Source: Stachybotrys elegans | Taxonomy: Eukaryota > Ascomycota > Sordariomycetes > Hypocreales > Stachybotryaceae | Direction of reading: 5' to 3' | Assembly (NCBI GenBank): GCA_020746835.1 | Contig: JAGPNK010000003.1 | Span: forward strand, 1,240,001-1,304,000 | Length of the DNA stretch: 64,000 nt | Shown here: positions 48,701 to 59,730 of the stretch, piece after piece | Layout of the letters: every line of letters starts with the position of its first letter | Numbering within the stretch: the stretch's first letter is position 1 | The notes under the pieces: generated by a model | What the model was told of the DNA's origin: nothing | Seen by the model: only the letters and a program-made list of their open reading frames with translations | The model's database searches: none | Translations under genes and position numbers: made by a program

Positions 48701-51237
48701 TCAGGGAGGCGCTACGTGGGGGAGATGGACAAAGCCTTGTTCACCGAGAGGTAACCTCCAGCAACGCCCTGGGCGGGGGCCATTATACGGCATTCATCTG
48801 GGTAGAGTAGCTCCCCAGGGACCTTAAACCCACACTGGAGAGCCGCGATGATGTTGAAGAGGTATATCACTACCGAGAATGGAACGTCAACAACATCCAA
48901 CAGGTCAGCCCTCAGCTGCCATACGAGGAACGAATGCTGCTTGCAAGTAGGTCCAGCGACCTGCAGCTACTAGAAGAGGAAGCGGACGCACTCAATAAAA
49001 CAAGCGACACGCTGGATGGCTCCGACGTGGCTCCAGGCAAGACGGGGCCCTGGAAGAGGGCTCCGACGACGGCCGTGTCCAGAGGGTTGCTGAACGATGC
49101 CTTGATATCGCTACCCCCGGGCCAGCAATTCAGACAACGAAACACCGGTGGAAGGGGAGAACTGCTTGGTACAGAGAACTTCCAGTACTATTACGACGAC
49201 AACGCCGGGTCCGGAATAACGGTTTACACGATAGGCGACGTCCGTGTCAATGTCGACCATCTGGAGTGGCGGAACAGGCCTGGCCAACAGCCCAGACCAC
49301 TGAGGCCCCAATACGGCAGTGATACGCCCGGAGACGACTTGGTCGGCAGAGCACACGGCTCCAACGTGGCAGCCGTCATCAATGGTATTGATCTGGGAGT
49401 CTGCAAGCTCTGCAACGTAGTCTACTCGGGCTGCCTGACGCATGCCCCGGACTCGCCCACCGTGAGCGACGATCCTCGCGACTGGTACTTGGAGGATTTG
49501 CTCGAGGCCTGGGACGACATGAACCAGCAGGGAAGAAGCCCGGCAAGTTCGGTCATCAATATTTCGTGGGGCTCCCAGGCCAACTTCTGGACGCCGGCCT
49601 TTCCCAGGAGACTGCACGACATACTCCAGAGAATGGACGCGGCCGGCGTGACGCTGGTCGTATCAGCCGGAAACTGGGCTGCGACGCAAGTCGAAGGCAA
49701 CAATCCGAATCGCCCATTTCGCGAAGCTGTCGACACATACCCCCAGCGCTTCGCAGTCGCGGACAATCCCTATGGTCAGATCAAAAGCATGATCCTCGTG
49801 GGCGCAGCCACCCTGGGAGGCAAGAGGGCGCCGTACTCTCAGGCGGCCTCGTTTGTAAATATCTACGCATTTGCTCACGATTTATTCACAATTGGCACAG
49901 GCAACAACGGATACCCGTTCGAACGGGGCAGTTCCTTTGCAGCACCGCAGGTGGCGGGACTCGCTGCGTACTTCAAGGCCTTGCCGTCGCCGTGGCGTGA
50001 TCAGTGTATTTGAAGGTTCCTTTCTCGTTTGTTGCTTCTGCTGACCCGTGCTTGCTTCCAGTAAATCACCCGTCGAGCTCAGGACCAGCAGCCGTCAAGG
50101 CCATGATCCTCGCCTTGCAGCGCAACATTGTGCCAGCCCCGAACGCCATTCAGGTGGGTGACCCTGTCGTTCCCATGATATGGAACGGAATGGACCAGGT
50201 AACCAACTGCCTGGTCCGCTCCGATGGCGACGACCCGAACAAGGTATGCCCGGACCTCCCTGAGACAATCACCGACTACAGCCCGCCCCCTCTGTGTGGC
50301 CGGGTGTCCATGGCGGAGTTTGCAGATGTCCCCATGATGGCGAGAAGAAGCGCCGACAACGCCGCACTGCTCTTCGAGCGCCAGGGCGGCGAGTTTTGCA
50401 CGCTGCCCCCGAACGGCGGCGGAGGGACCCAGATCAGCTTCACCACGGGGCCGACCGTGGGGCCGACGTGCGCCAATGCCAACGGGTGCGGCGGTTCTGT
50501 TTGCTCCGGCTACTGGTGCGGTGCGACGCCGACCGGCTTCCCCCCGGGCTACCAGGACCCCAAGGACCCCAGCTCAAGCGACTACACGGCGCCGACGACA
50601 ACCATCACGGGCCCGGTGACGACGACGAGGACGACGACAACGAGAACGACGACGAGCAGCACGCCCACCCAAGTAATCACGCCATTAAGACGGGGCCCTA
50701 TCAACTGTTTCGACGAGTCAGACTTTCCGGGCCATGGTGACATTCAGCCGGATGACCAGGACACTGGGTCGCGGCTCTTCAGCAACCTCCGAGGAGGTGT
50801 CGAGGACGACACCATCGGGCCGGGCGACCCGCCACGGACGCAATGGGGCGTAGACACTTGGGGGTCAACTACTATTACTCGTGCGAGTGGATTGCTGGCT
50901 GCGTCACTGAGGTGAGCAGGCAGAGCTTTGGCCTCCCGCTCGGTTCGCCGAGTTTGATCACGGCCTACTTGCTCGTCCGAGAGGATTATACCATGTGTAA
51001 GTGGCCACCACCGCCTCTCCCTTGGTGCTTATATTCGAGATGGACGACTGACTCTCAGCGTAGGCAGCAATGGCCGTGTTGGCGGCTCATGCCAGGTTGG
51101 CTGTTTGCGGTACACGTTCGAGGGCGGGCGCGGTGATATTGGGGGGAGACTGAAAGAAGCTGAGACGACGGTTACTTTTGAGCCAAAGCCAACAAGTACA
51201 AGTACAAAGACCAACCCAGGAATGTAATCTTCTTTTA
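45780..51237 (+). pseudogene. Decayed fusion gene: GH55/pectate-lyase-like, Ser/Thr linker, subtilase
   Basis: Family-like protein sequence runs over 5.4 kb but is broken. The start is missing: similarity begins inside a GH55/pectate-lyase-3-type beta-helix (YTTHNLKLNDYLTAVQMIWDWGW, joined in pieces). In-frame stops occur at 46126, 46456, 46738, 46822, 48058, 48280 and 48808, with frame changes near 45875, 46900-46930 and 50870. Two stops look like Trp codons changed by G to A, two like Gln CAG changed by C to T. A Thr/Pro-rich linker spans 47340-48480. From about 48900 a subtilase remains readable (His motif AHGSNVAAVING, Ser motif GSSFAAPQVAG), but the catalytic Asp region reads VYTIGDVRVNVDH, with Asp apparently lost. 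Two normal introns persist (50006-50061 and 50997-51063). The end is TAA 51237. The ancestor was probably a large secreted or wall-associated enzyme. Confidence 0.8.
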
Positions 51238-51360
51238 CTACTACTACTCTTAATATAGATGTGACGCTGATATAGTTCGTGCCACTGCCGCCCACGTACC
51301 GCCGCTAGATGATGGATCTGAAGCACAAGGCGTGCATTCTTCAGCTACCTTCTCTACAGG

Positions 51361-53182
51361 CTATCTAAGAGCTACATGTACACCATCCGCAGGAGTCAAG
51401 CCGATCGTATATGTCTGCCTTTCCAGTCCAACAGCTTCATTTGCTACACCAGGCGCAAGCCTGATTCCTGGATATGCTTGCAGCACTCTGATAATTGCGT
51501 AGCTTGCTTCCATCAGTGCAAAGTCCTCTGCAAAAGTTTTCAGCAACCAATTAGACAATTACATGCTGCATCTTGACTTACTTCCTAGGCACAATCTCGG
51601 ACCAGCGTTAAAGTCAACGTAGCCGGCGCCTGGGCGGGCCCTCTTAATCAATTCCCCGTCCTCCCATCTCTCAGGGCGATAGACCCTGGAGTCTGGCCCG
51701 TATATAGACTGGAGCCGGTGCAGGTGGTAGGCTGAGAAGACAATGCCCGATCCCTTTGGCAACATAACGGGTGATTTGCCATCTGCTCCGCCACCTCGCG
51801 GGAGTACAGTGGGCTTGTTGGCAAACCGAAGATTCATGGGTAGGGTCGGGTATAGTCGCAGGGCTTTCCATGTCAGCGACATACGGAGCGGGCGTTTAAT
51901 GCGACATACTCTCGTTCAAGCAGCAGCGAAGGAAAGGAAGCTTTTGGATCTGGTCCCGAGTGATGTCTCCCTCTTTGGGGAGCAAAGCTACTTCGTCGTG
52001 GAGTCGCTTCAAGCTATCGGGGTTACGAACCAAATGAAATCTGCTGAATCAGTAGGGGCATCGCAGGCAAGGATATTGACTGACATGGTCCAGCACAGCA
52101 GGCTTGCGGTCGAGTCCCTCCCCGCAACCAGGACATGCAGAAGCTGATCCCGAACAAGATCAAAATCCCGCATTTCCTTCCACAGATCAATGATGAAGGT
52201 GTACTTCTCTGCTGCCGCCTCCTCTCCAAAATCGTCCATGTACTTGATTGCTTTGGCTGCAAAGAATGTGGCCCAATCGCGGACAGCCTGGCAGCTCTTC
52301 CTAAATTTGGGAGGGTTATACAGAAACGCAGCGTCAGCCAGCCGAATGCGGATGCTGAATCCCGCAGCGGCATAGTCGAAGTTTTCCCGTACAGCCTCGC
52401 GCTCTCTCGGATGCATGCTATTGTGCGGCTCGCCAAAGAGAAGCATCGTCGTAGTGTTGAGCGTGTATTCGAACATTAGCGGCCGCAAATCGACTCGTCC
52501 ATCAACCGCATTTTCAGCGATGCGTGAGACAAGTGCCTGGACATGGCCCGTAAAGGCTTGGGGGGTCTGTTTCAGAACACGGGCGAATTGCCGTCTAATG
52601 AGCCCTCGGGAGTGTTTCCAAGGCGCTCCGTCTTGAGTGAATATGCCTTCACCTAAGAGCGGGAGACCGGCCAGGCGACGACTGCCCAGGACATAGTCTT
52701 CGAACTTGGTATTGAGAATCGCTTCGACATTGTCAGGGTCGGTTGTAAAATATCCCTTTTGCCCGAAAAAGTGTACGCAGACAGTCCCTGCGATGTCGAA
52801 GTATGGTGTAAACCCTTCGAAGGTGTGACTGCTCACGAGGATGTCATACTGTCGCTTTAGGAGATCGAGGGCAAGCGGCCATTTGTAGGGCACGAAAGGG
52901 ACGACTGGCTTGCAATCGAACTGCTCCACGATTGCCATCTCAAGCTAAGACCAGGATCTCTTGGTTAGATACCATGTTGCATGGATCGAGTAGAGGTGCG
53001 GAAAAGTGTCGGCCATAAACACTTACCTTCTTTTGCTTCTGCCTTCCATTATATGCGTACCCAGACAAAACTACGACGGCGGCAAGTGCTAAAATGCGCG
53101 TGAAGGTCTGTAGGATCACACTGTTCTCGGCAACACTTGCTGAGGTAGTCGCCGAGTCCACGAGTATACCTAGGCCGGGCAT
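51361..53182 (-). CDS. Cytochrome P450, CYP52-like
   Basis: Five exons (53182-53027, 52944-52085, 52040-51910, 51863-51582, 51527-51361) with short introns (82, 44, 46 and 54 nt) give 531 residues. Exon 1 supplies an N-terminal membrane anchor (residues about 28-42, ILALAAVVVLSGYAY) followed by basic RQKQKK, so the enzyme sits on the ER facing the cytosol. The I-helix VAGRDSTASLLCWT, the ExxR motif in LNETLRLYP (restored by splicing), PERWED and the heme loop FNAGPRLCLGKDFA (Cys ligand; junction inside) are all present. The pattern fits CYP52-type enzymes, which hydroxylate alkanes or fatty acids at the terminal carbon. Without alignment the exact family is uncertain. The ATG at 53182 is preferred because the longer frame to 53287 starts with TTG. 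It is divergent from the ABCA transporter gene. Confidence 0.9.
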
Positions 53183-54563
53183 TTGGTCGAAGGTGAGTAT
53201 GGATGAAGTGAAGGCAAGCCGCCCAGCCGCCCAGCCGCCGCAGCCCTCTTTATGTGTATAAATTCTCTTGGATACGGGCTGACTCAATGTCCCAATTCAT
53301 CATATACCTGTGAATGAGGCCAGGAATGTGGCGCTGGCTGGTGACGATGCTTGCTGCCACCATGGCTTGGCTAGTTGGCTACCCTGTACATTCATTCCTC
53401 CATTCATTTCCAAAATATACTCTCGGCCGAGTGCATAGACCATCAACTCGGGATGCCATCATTCTTAAGCGGCAGTCATTGGGGAGGCTAGACCCTGTGC
53501 CGCGTTGTGGGTGAGAGCGAACGGTTTAATCACGTCATGGGCAGCTGGAAGGTTGCGTCAGATGTACAATACCGTTATTTGTAAATAGGCTCCTGGAGAT
53601 ATTAAAATAGATAAGATATTTCTTCTTCCTCTTCTTCCTCTTCCTCCCCCGTCTGTGTGGTAAGGGTCGCTAAGATCTGTGATTGGGGCTGAGCGACGGC
53701 ATAGGCCAATTGTTACAGAGGGTTAGGAGATCGGACCCACCAGCCGGGCCACCCCGCCGTTCCCACGTACCATGATTTCCTATTTCGGCAATACGCAGCG
53801 CTGGGCTGAGAGGCTCCGAGACAGGCTGTTGTCATCTTGCACATCATAGGCAACAGTAACTCCACGGTTTTGAGGCTGAGATTCTTTTCATTTGGTGCTC
53901 ACAACACATTTCATACTGGGCAGTGTGTCCCCCTCTCATATGGTATCGGTATGGAATGATGGGACCTCGCCAAGAAGAACCGGCGTGCTTTCCTTCGAGT
54001 CCAGTATTGTCTCCATAGCTTGCACTGTAGCTATCGATAATCGCGGTACAACTTACTCAGCGATCTCTACTCTTCCCTGTCTCTAACTATGATAAGCCCT
54101 GCAATTAGCGGCTTGTCCATGGGCCCAACTCTCCCTACACTAAATTATCGAATCCTTCTCAACGTCTCGACAGCTGCGCTTTACGCTTTTCGGTCCTTTG
54201 CAGCGCATGTGGATGGTCCCTGACGCCCGGAATGGCGTAGGGCTGCCTCAGCCATGCTGGATCCCTGCCAATGCCAATCTTCAGGGTCTTGGTGTGCATG
54301 TATGTATGTGGGCACGATGGAGTCATTGCCCGTTACCTTGGTCTTGGTGTATATAGTCGGCCAACCTTTCCTCCTTTATTTCGTATTTCATATTTCATAT
54401 TGCTTCAAATCACCTTCTCTATATCAAGTCCTTTGCGTCTTGCCCTTCGAGGCAAACAAACACAGACATCGCACTCATTATTCCTTTACGCCTCACGACC
54501 ATTACAACTGAGTCTTTGTTGAGCATCCTCGAGGGAAATCCTCCCACCCAGGGCTTGCCCGCC
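53183..54563. other. Intergenic, divergent promoter of P450 and ABCA transporter
   Basis: 1.4 kb without a convincing gene. It has a CT-rich microsatellite (about 53620-53650) and, near its right end, a TATATAG box followed by a pyrimidine-rich leader, as usual before fungal transcription starts. Confidence 0.5.
54350..54356 (+). promoter_or_regulatory. TATA-like box of the ABCA transporter gene
   Basis: TATATAG about 210 bp before the ATG at 54564, followed by a TC-rich stretch. Confidence 0.35.
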
Positions 54564-57500
54564 ATGGACTTCTACCGCCAGGTCAACACCCTCGCCAACA
54601 AGACCCTCAAGATCATCCTCTTCCGCCACTTCACCAGCACAATCTACAGTGCTCTCGTCCTGCCCATCCTCGCAGCCCTCTATCTCGGCGCCGGCCAGCG
54701 TCTCAACACTCCCACAGACACCTTTGGCATCGCCGACCCTACCAACATCCGCTCCCTTTCCGATGCGCTGGCCAACGCCCAGAGCAGTCGCGACACCGTC
54801 GCATTCGTCCACGGCGGCCGCAGCCGTGGCGATATCCAGCAAGTCATCGACAGCCTCTCCCGCGTGGTGACCGACGCAGGCAAAACGCCAAGAACCCTCG
54901 AGGAAGAAATCGACCTGGCCTCTGTCTGTGACGTCTCCTTCCGCGGCGCATCCAACTGCTTCGGCGCCGTCGTCTTCCACTCGTCCCCCAGCGAGGGCGG
55001 CGACGGCGACCGCTCCGTCTGGAACTACACCCTTCGAGCCGACATCGCCCTGGGCACGAGCTTTCAATACGACGAGCGCGACAACGACGCCGAGCTATAC
55101 GTCCTTCCTCTGCAGCGCGCCGTCGACGCTGCCATCGCCCAGGTCGAATCCGACGGCCGAGAACTTCCCCAGACGCAGCAATATGGCTTCACCGATGAAA
55201 CCGAGGACGAGCGCGAGCGCCGCATCCGTCGCCAGTACCAGGACACCTTCATCAACTTCCTGAGTGCAGCCTTCATCCTCGCCCTCGTGGGCGTCAGCTA
55301 CCACCTATCGGGCTTCATGGCCACCGAGCGCGAAAAGGGTCTGAGCCAGCTCATCGACGCCATGATGCCCGGCCGCAGCAGCTGGGATCGTCAGGCCGCC
55401 CGCCTCTGGTCTCTCCACTACGCCTTTACGTCTGCCTACATGCCTGGCTGGGTCGTCGCCTCCATCATGTGCAGAGCCATGATCTGGACCAACACAAGCT
55501 ACGGCATCGTTGTCCCCTTCTTCATCCTCAGCGGCCTCGCCATGACCTCCATGTCGCTCATCGGCGGCGCCCTCTTCCGGAAAGCCCAGCTTTCTGGCCC
55601 CGTCACTGCCATTGTCTGGATCGTCTTCGGCATCATCGCCCAGGTCACCAACGACGCAAGCACCGGCGCCGCGGCTGTGCTGGGTTTGCTATTCACTCCC
55701 TTTAGCTTCGTCTATTTCATCATCTCCATCGCTCGATACGAGCGTGAGGGTCATGCCATGAACTTGTTGGAATCCGCCCCGGGCAGTTCCTACAGAGTTC
55801 CCGGCATCGCCTTTTGGTGCTTCTTGCTCGCACAGACCCTCCTTTATCCTCTCCTCGCAGCATACCTAGAGCGTTTATTCCACGGCGCGCATGCTGGTGC
55901 CCAGAAGGCCCTCGTAGCCTCAGAAAGCTCAGGCGATGCTGTTCGATTGCAGAACGCTACCAAGATCTACCGGCCCAGCACCTTGCGCCGCTTCTTCTCC
56001 TTCGTTTCTCCTCCCCGTCCCGAGGTTATCGCGGTCAAGGACCTGACCATCTCGGCGAAAAAGGGCCAGATTCTGGCTCTTCTTGGTGCCAATGGTAGCG
56101 GGAAAAGTACCACTCTGGATGCCATCGCAGGCATCAGCCGGTTCACCAGCGGCGACCTGGCGCTTGACACCACTGGCGGCCTCGGCATAGCTCCCCAGAA
56201 GAACGTTCTATGGGATGAGCTCACAGTCGAAGAGCACATCCAGATCTTCAACCAGATCAAGTGTCCCCGGAACCCCGCCTCCAAGGAGGAAATCCATGCT
56301 CTCATCAAGGCGATTGGCTTGGAACAGAAGACCAAAGCGCAGTCAAAGACGCTCTCTGGCGGCCAAAAACGCAAGCTCCAGCTCGGCATGATGCTGACTG
56401 GCGGCAGCTCCATCTGCTGCGTCGATGAGGTCTCGTCTGGCATTGACCCTCTTTCTCGCAAGAAGATCTGGGATATCCTCCTCGCCGAGCGTGGCTCCAG
56501 GACCATTATCATGACGACGCATTTCCTGGATGAGGCTGACCTGCTGGCTGACAACATTGCCATCTTGTCCAAGGGCACCCTGCGGGCACAAGGTTCGTCG
56601 GTCGAGCTCAAGAACAACCTGGGTGCTGGGTACCGAGTTCACGTCTTGGACGCACGCCATGTTCACGATTCACCTGATATCGCCGGCGTCACCAAGAAGG
56701 TAAACTCCAACACCATTGTCTATGTCGCTCCGTCCTCCGATCTTGCCGCTCAAGTCATCCGCGCCCTTGAAGCTGCTGGCATTCGCTACCAATTCTCTGG
56801 TCCCACGATTGAGGACGTTTTTCTCAATGTCGCCGAGGAAGTCCAGAATGAATCGGGTCTACTACCAGACCCCGTTGATGGTGACGCCGGTTTCTCCAAG
56901 GAGAGGTCCAGCTCGCAAGGCTTCAAAGGACCAGGCCAGAGTCTCGCTGGTCTGCATTCCGGTCGCCAAATCAGCTTCGCTCAACAGACCTGGGTACTTA
57001 TCCGCAAGCGCTTCATCATCTTCAAAACAAACTGGATCCCTTATGTCGCTGCCTTTCTCATCCCCATCATTGCCGCCGCCCTTACGCAGATGCTTGTGTC
57101 CGACGCAGACCCTGTAACCTGCTCGCCCGCCAACCGCGTTGTGAGTGAGAACGAACGGTTCAACGATGTCATCAGCAGCATCTACACTGTCACCGGTCCT
57201 CGCGATGAGTACTCCAACCTAAACCTGGAATCTCTGATTGGAAGCTCCACTGGGGGAACAGGCCGCGATATCTCCCTGCCCGCCAGCAACGTCACGCTGG
57301 TCAACTCCTTCTCCGACTTCCAGAGATTCATCGAGGATAACCGTCGAGATGTCACACCAGGAGGATGGTATCTGGGCAGTCGAGGCACGCCTCCCACTAT
57401 TGCCTACAGAGCCGATCAGTACTCCATGTTCACTTCGGTCGTTGTTCAAAACATGATGAACACGATACTCACCAACACATCAATCGTGGCATCCTACCGA

Positions 57501-59360
57501 CCATTTGACGCATCCATCAACCTTGACACTGGGGACTATCTGCAGATGGTTGTCTATCTAGGACTAGCATTTGCCATTTTCCCCGGTCTCTTTGGGTTCT
57601 ACATCAACAACGAACGCCGCATGAGCGTGAGGAGCCTTCAATATTCGAGTGGTGCCCGGTCACTTCCTCTCTGGGTTGCCCACCTTGCCTTCGACTTTGG
57701 CATTGCCCTGGTTGCCGTCATCATCGCAGCCGCCATCTATGTCGGAGCCTCTGACGTCTGGTATAACGGAGGGCTCTTATTCCCCGTCTTCATCCTCTAT
57801 GCATTGGCCTCCATCTTGTTGACATATCTCATCTCTCTGTGGACCAACAGTGCGTTGTCCACGTATGCCATCGCTTCGGCAGTGCAGGGTGTGGGATTCG
57901 CGGCATACCTCATTGCGTTCCTCTTCATCCTCACCTTCTCTGACAGCACCGTTGTCGACAGGGATATTCTGATCGGTCACTGGGTCATCTCAATATTCTT
58001 CCCCATCGCTTCCTTGATGCGAGCCATGCTTGTCGCAACCAATGCATTCAACATTAGCTGTGCCGATGAAGAGCTGCAGCCCAACCCTGGGGCTATAACT
58101 GCCTATGGTGGACCGATTCTGTACCTCGTGGTGCAGTCCATCATCCTCTTTGCACTTATCCTGGTGTTTGACAGCGGCGTAGGAACCTTCAATAGAGGAA
58201 CAGCCAAGCCACGCGCCGCTAACGATGATGCCGAGAGGGCTGAGGAACTGCTTCGTGTCGGCGCCCTGGACAACGAAGGCGGTCTCCGCGTCAAACACCT
58301 GACCAAGGCCTTCGGCAGCAACACTGCCGTCGACAATGTCAGCTTCGGCGTGGACCATGGAGAAGTCTTTGCGCTGTTGGGACCTAACGGCGCTGGTAAA
58401 TCCACCACCATCTCCCTCATCCGCGGAGACCAGCGCCCAAGCCGCAATGGCGGTGATGTCTTCATCGAGGACATCTCGGTATCCAAGAACCGCGCCCAGG
58501 CACGCCAGAACCTTGGTGTCTGTCCTCAATTTGATGCAATTGACTCCATGACCGTGCGAGAGCACCTTGAACACTATGCTCGTCTGCGGGGCATTGATGA
58601 TGTCAAGGGTCAAGTTCGCGCTGTTGTCGAGGCTGTTGGGCTAGGCGCCTACATGGATGTCATGGCCCATACTCTGTCTGGCGGAAACAAGAGGAAGCTC
58701 TCCCTCGCCATCGCCCTGACTGGAAACCCCTCTGTCATTCTGCTCGATGAGCCATCGTCGGGTCTCGATGCGGCGGCCAAGCGCATCATGTGGCGAACGC
58801 TTCAAACGATTGTCCCTGGACGATCCATCCTCCTTACCACGCATAGCATGGAGGAGGCAGACGCGTTGGCAACCCGAGCTGGTATCATGGCCCGTCACAT
58901 GTTGGCTCTGGGGACCACGGAAGGCCTGTGCCGTCAGTTTGGCGATACTCTTCACGTGCACCTCGTAGCCAAGACGGCACCCTACTCGACGGTGGAAGAA
59001 ATGGAGCAAATGCGCCGCTGGGTAATGGAAACGTTTACCGGAGCTGAAGTCGAGAAGGATACCTACCATGGTCAGATGCGATTCTCCATCCCTACCAGCT
59101 CCGTATTCGAGAGCCAGGCTTTGGTTAGCAGGTCACGGCCTGCTTCTGAAACCGAGGGAAGCGCCATTGGTCAGTTGCTGCTGATTTTGGAAGAGAACAA
59201 GGAGGCCCTGGGAATTGCGCACCACAGCGTCAGCCCAACCACGCTGAACCAAGTATTCCTCACGATTGTCGGTCAGCATGATGTCCAGGAGGAGGGCTAC
59301 AGGTCCTCGGAGAAGAAACCTTGGTACAAGAAGACCTTGCCTGAGTTATTTGGACGATGA
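54564..59360 (+). CDS. ABCA-type full-length ABC transporter
   Basis: A single exon encodes 1,598 residues arranged TMD1-NBD1-TMD2-NBD2. TMD1 has one helix near residue 30, a large outside loop (about 50-230) and a helix cluster at 235-450, the layout of the ABCA subfamily. NBD1 has Walker A GANGSGKST near 510, signature LSGGQKRK at 596 and Walker B CCVDEVSSGID near 618. NBD2 has GPNGAGKST near 1273, LSGGNKRK near 1371 and VILLDEPSSGLD near 1391. ABCA proteins usually move lipids across membranes. The ATG at 54564 (GCCATGG context) was chosen because the frame's upstream start at 54516 is TTG. Lack of introns contrasts with its neighbours. Divergence from a CYP52-like P450 may point to a lipid-related pair, an inference. 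Confidence 0.93.
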   Translation: MDFYRQVNTLANKTLKIILFRHFTSTIYSALVLPILAALYLGAGQRLNTPTDTFGIADPTNIRSLSDALANAQSSRDTVAFVHGGRSRGDIQQVIDSLSRVVTDAGKTPRTLEEEIDLASVCDVSFRGASNCFGAVVFHSSPSEGGDGDRSVWNYTLRADIALGTSFQYDERDNDAELYVLPLQRAVDAAIAQVESDGRELPQTQQYGFTDETEDERERRIRRQYQDTFINFLSAAFILALVGVSYHLSGFMATEREKGLSQLIDAMMPGRSSWDRQAARLWSLHYAFTSAYMPGWVVASIMCRAMIWTNTSYGIVVPFFILSGLAMTSMSLIGGALFRKAQLSGPVTAIVWIVFGIIAQVTNDASTGAAAVLGLLFTPFSFVYFIISIARYEREGHAMNLLESAPGSSYRVPGIAFWCFLLAQTLLYPLLAAYLERLFHGAHAGAQKALVASESSGDAVRLQNATKIYRPSTLRRFFSFVSPPRPEVIAVKDLTISAKKGQILALLGANGSGKSTTLDAIAGISRFTSGDLALDTTGGLGIAPQKNVLWDELTVEEHIQIFNQIKCPRNPASKEEIHALIKAIGLEQKTKAQSKTLSGGQKRKLQLGMMLTGGSSICCVDEVSSGIDPLSRKKIWDILLAERGSRTIIMTTHFLDEADLLADNIAILSKGTLRAQGSSVELKNNLGAGYRVHVLDARHVHDSPDIAGVTKKVNSNTIVYVAPSSDLAAQVIRALEAAGIRYQFSGPTIEDVFLNVAEEVQNESGLLPDPVDGDAGFSKERSSSQGFKGPGQSLAGLHSGRQISFAQQTWVLIRKRFIIFKTNWIPYVAAFLIPIIAAALTQMLVSDADPVTCSPANRVVSENERFNDVISSIYTVTGPRDEYSNLNLESLIGSSTGGTGRDISLPASNVTLVNSFSDFQRFIEDNRRDVTPGGWYLGSRGTPPTIAYRADQYSMFTSVVVQNMMNTILTNTSIVASYRPFDASINLDTGDYLQMVVYLGLAFAIFPGLFGFYINNERRMSVRSLQYSSGARSLPLWVAHLAFDFGIALVAVIIAAAIYVGASDVWYNGGLLFPVFILYALASILLTYLISLWTNSALSTYAIASAVQGVGFAAYLIAFLFILTFSDSTVVDRDILIGHWVISIFFPIASLMRAMLVATNAFNISCADEELQPNPGAITAYGGPILYLVVQSIILFALILVFDSGVGTFNRGTAKPRAANDDAERAEELLRVGALDNEGGLRVKHLTKAFGSNTAVDNVSFGVDHGEVFALLGPNGAGKSTTISLIRGDQRPSRNGGDVFIEDISVSKNRAQARQNLGVCPQFDAIDSMTVREHLEHYARLRGIDDVKGQVRAVVEAVGLGAYMDVMAHTLSGGNKRKLSLAIALTGNPSVILLDEPSSGLDAAAKRIMWRTLQTIVPGRSILLTTHSMEEADALATRAGIMARHMLALGTTEGLCRQFGDTLHVHLVAKTAPYSTVEEMEQMRRWVMETFTGAEVEKDTYHGQMRFSIPTSSVFESQALVSRSRPASETEGSAIGQLLLILEENKEALGIAHHSVSPTTLNQVFLTIVGQHDVQEEGYRSSEKKPWYKKTLPELFGR

Positions 59361-59640
59361 TACCCCTTTTCCACTAGAATTTTTTATTTAGCCTTTCGTA
59401 TTTATTAGAATTGAACCTTGTTATACCATTTCTTCTTCTTTTTCTTCGTCTTGGTCTTCTTCGTCCTCTTCTCCGTCCTTGTTTTCGTTCTCCTCTTTGT
59501 CTTGCTTTCTTGTAGTTATTCCTTTCCTATTAATGGACATGTTTATGAGTACCATGGAGCTCCAAATTCCAAATCGTGACTTAATACGAAGACGTTGAGT
59601 ATATGTTGCTGGTAATTCTGTCTAAATTCGTGCCCTTCAA

Positions 59641-59730
59641 CAGACTTTTGTGTCTGACCTTGTGATCTGTTCGCCAACAACCACGGGTGAGAACGAACGG
59701 TTCAACGATCTTGTCGGCAGTATCTACAGG
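59641..59730 (+). pseudogene. Relic of the ABCA transporter gene
   Basis: About 90 bp resemble positions 57090-57187 of the adjacent ABCA gene. Bases 59687-59709 match 57145-57167 exactly over 23 nt, with patchy identity on both sides. Frame and flanks are lost. It is likely the remains of a duplicated copy. Confidence 0.6.

Noticed and set aside
57777..59069. Long minus-strand frames inside the ABCA gene
   Set aside because: Antisense shadows of a GC-biased coding sequence; the plus-strand ABC motifs explain the region.
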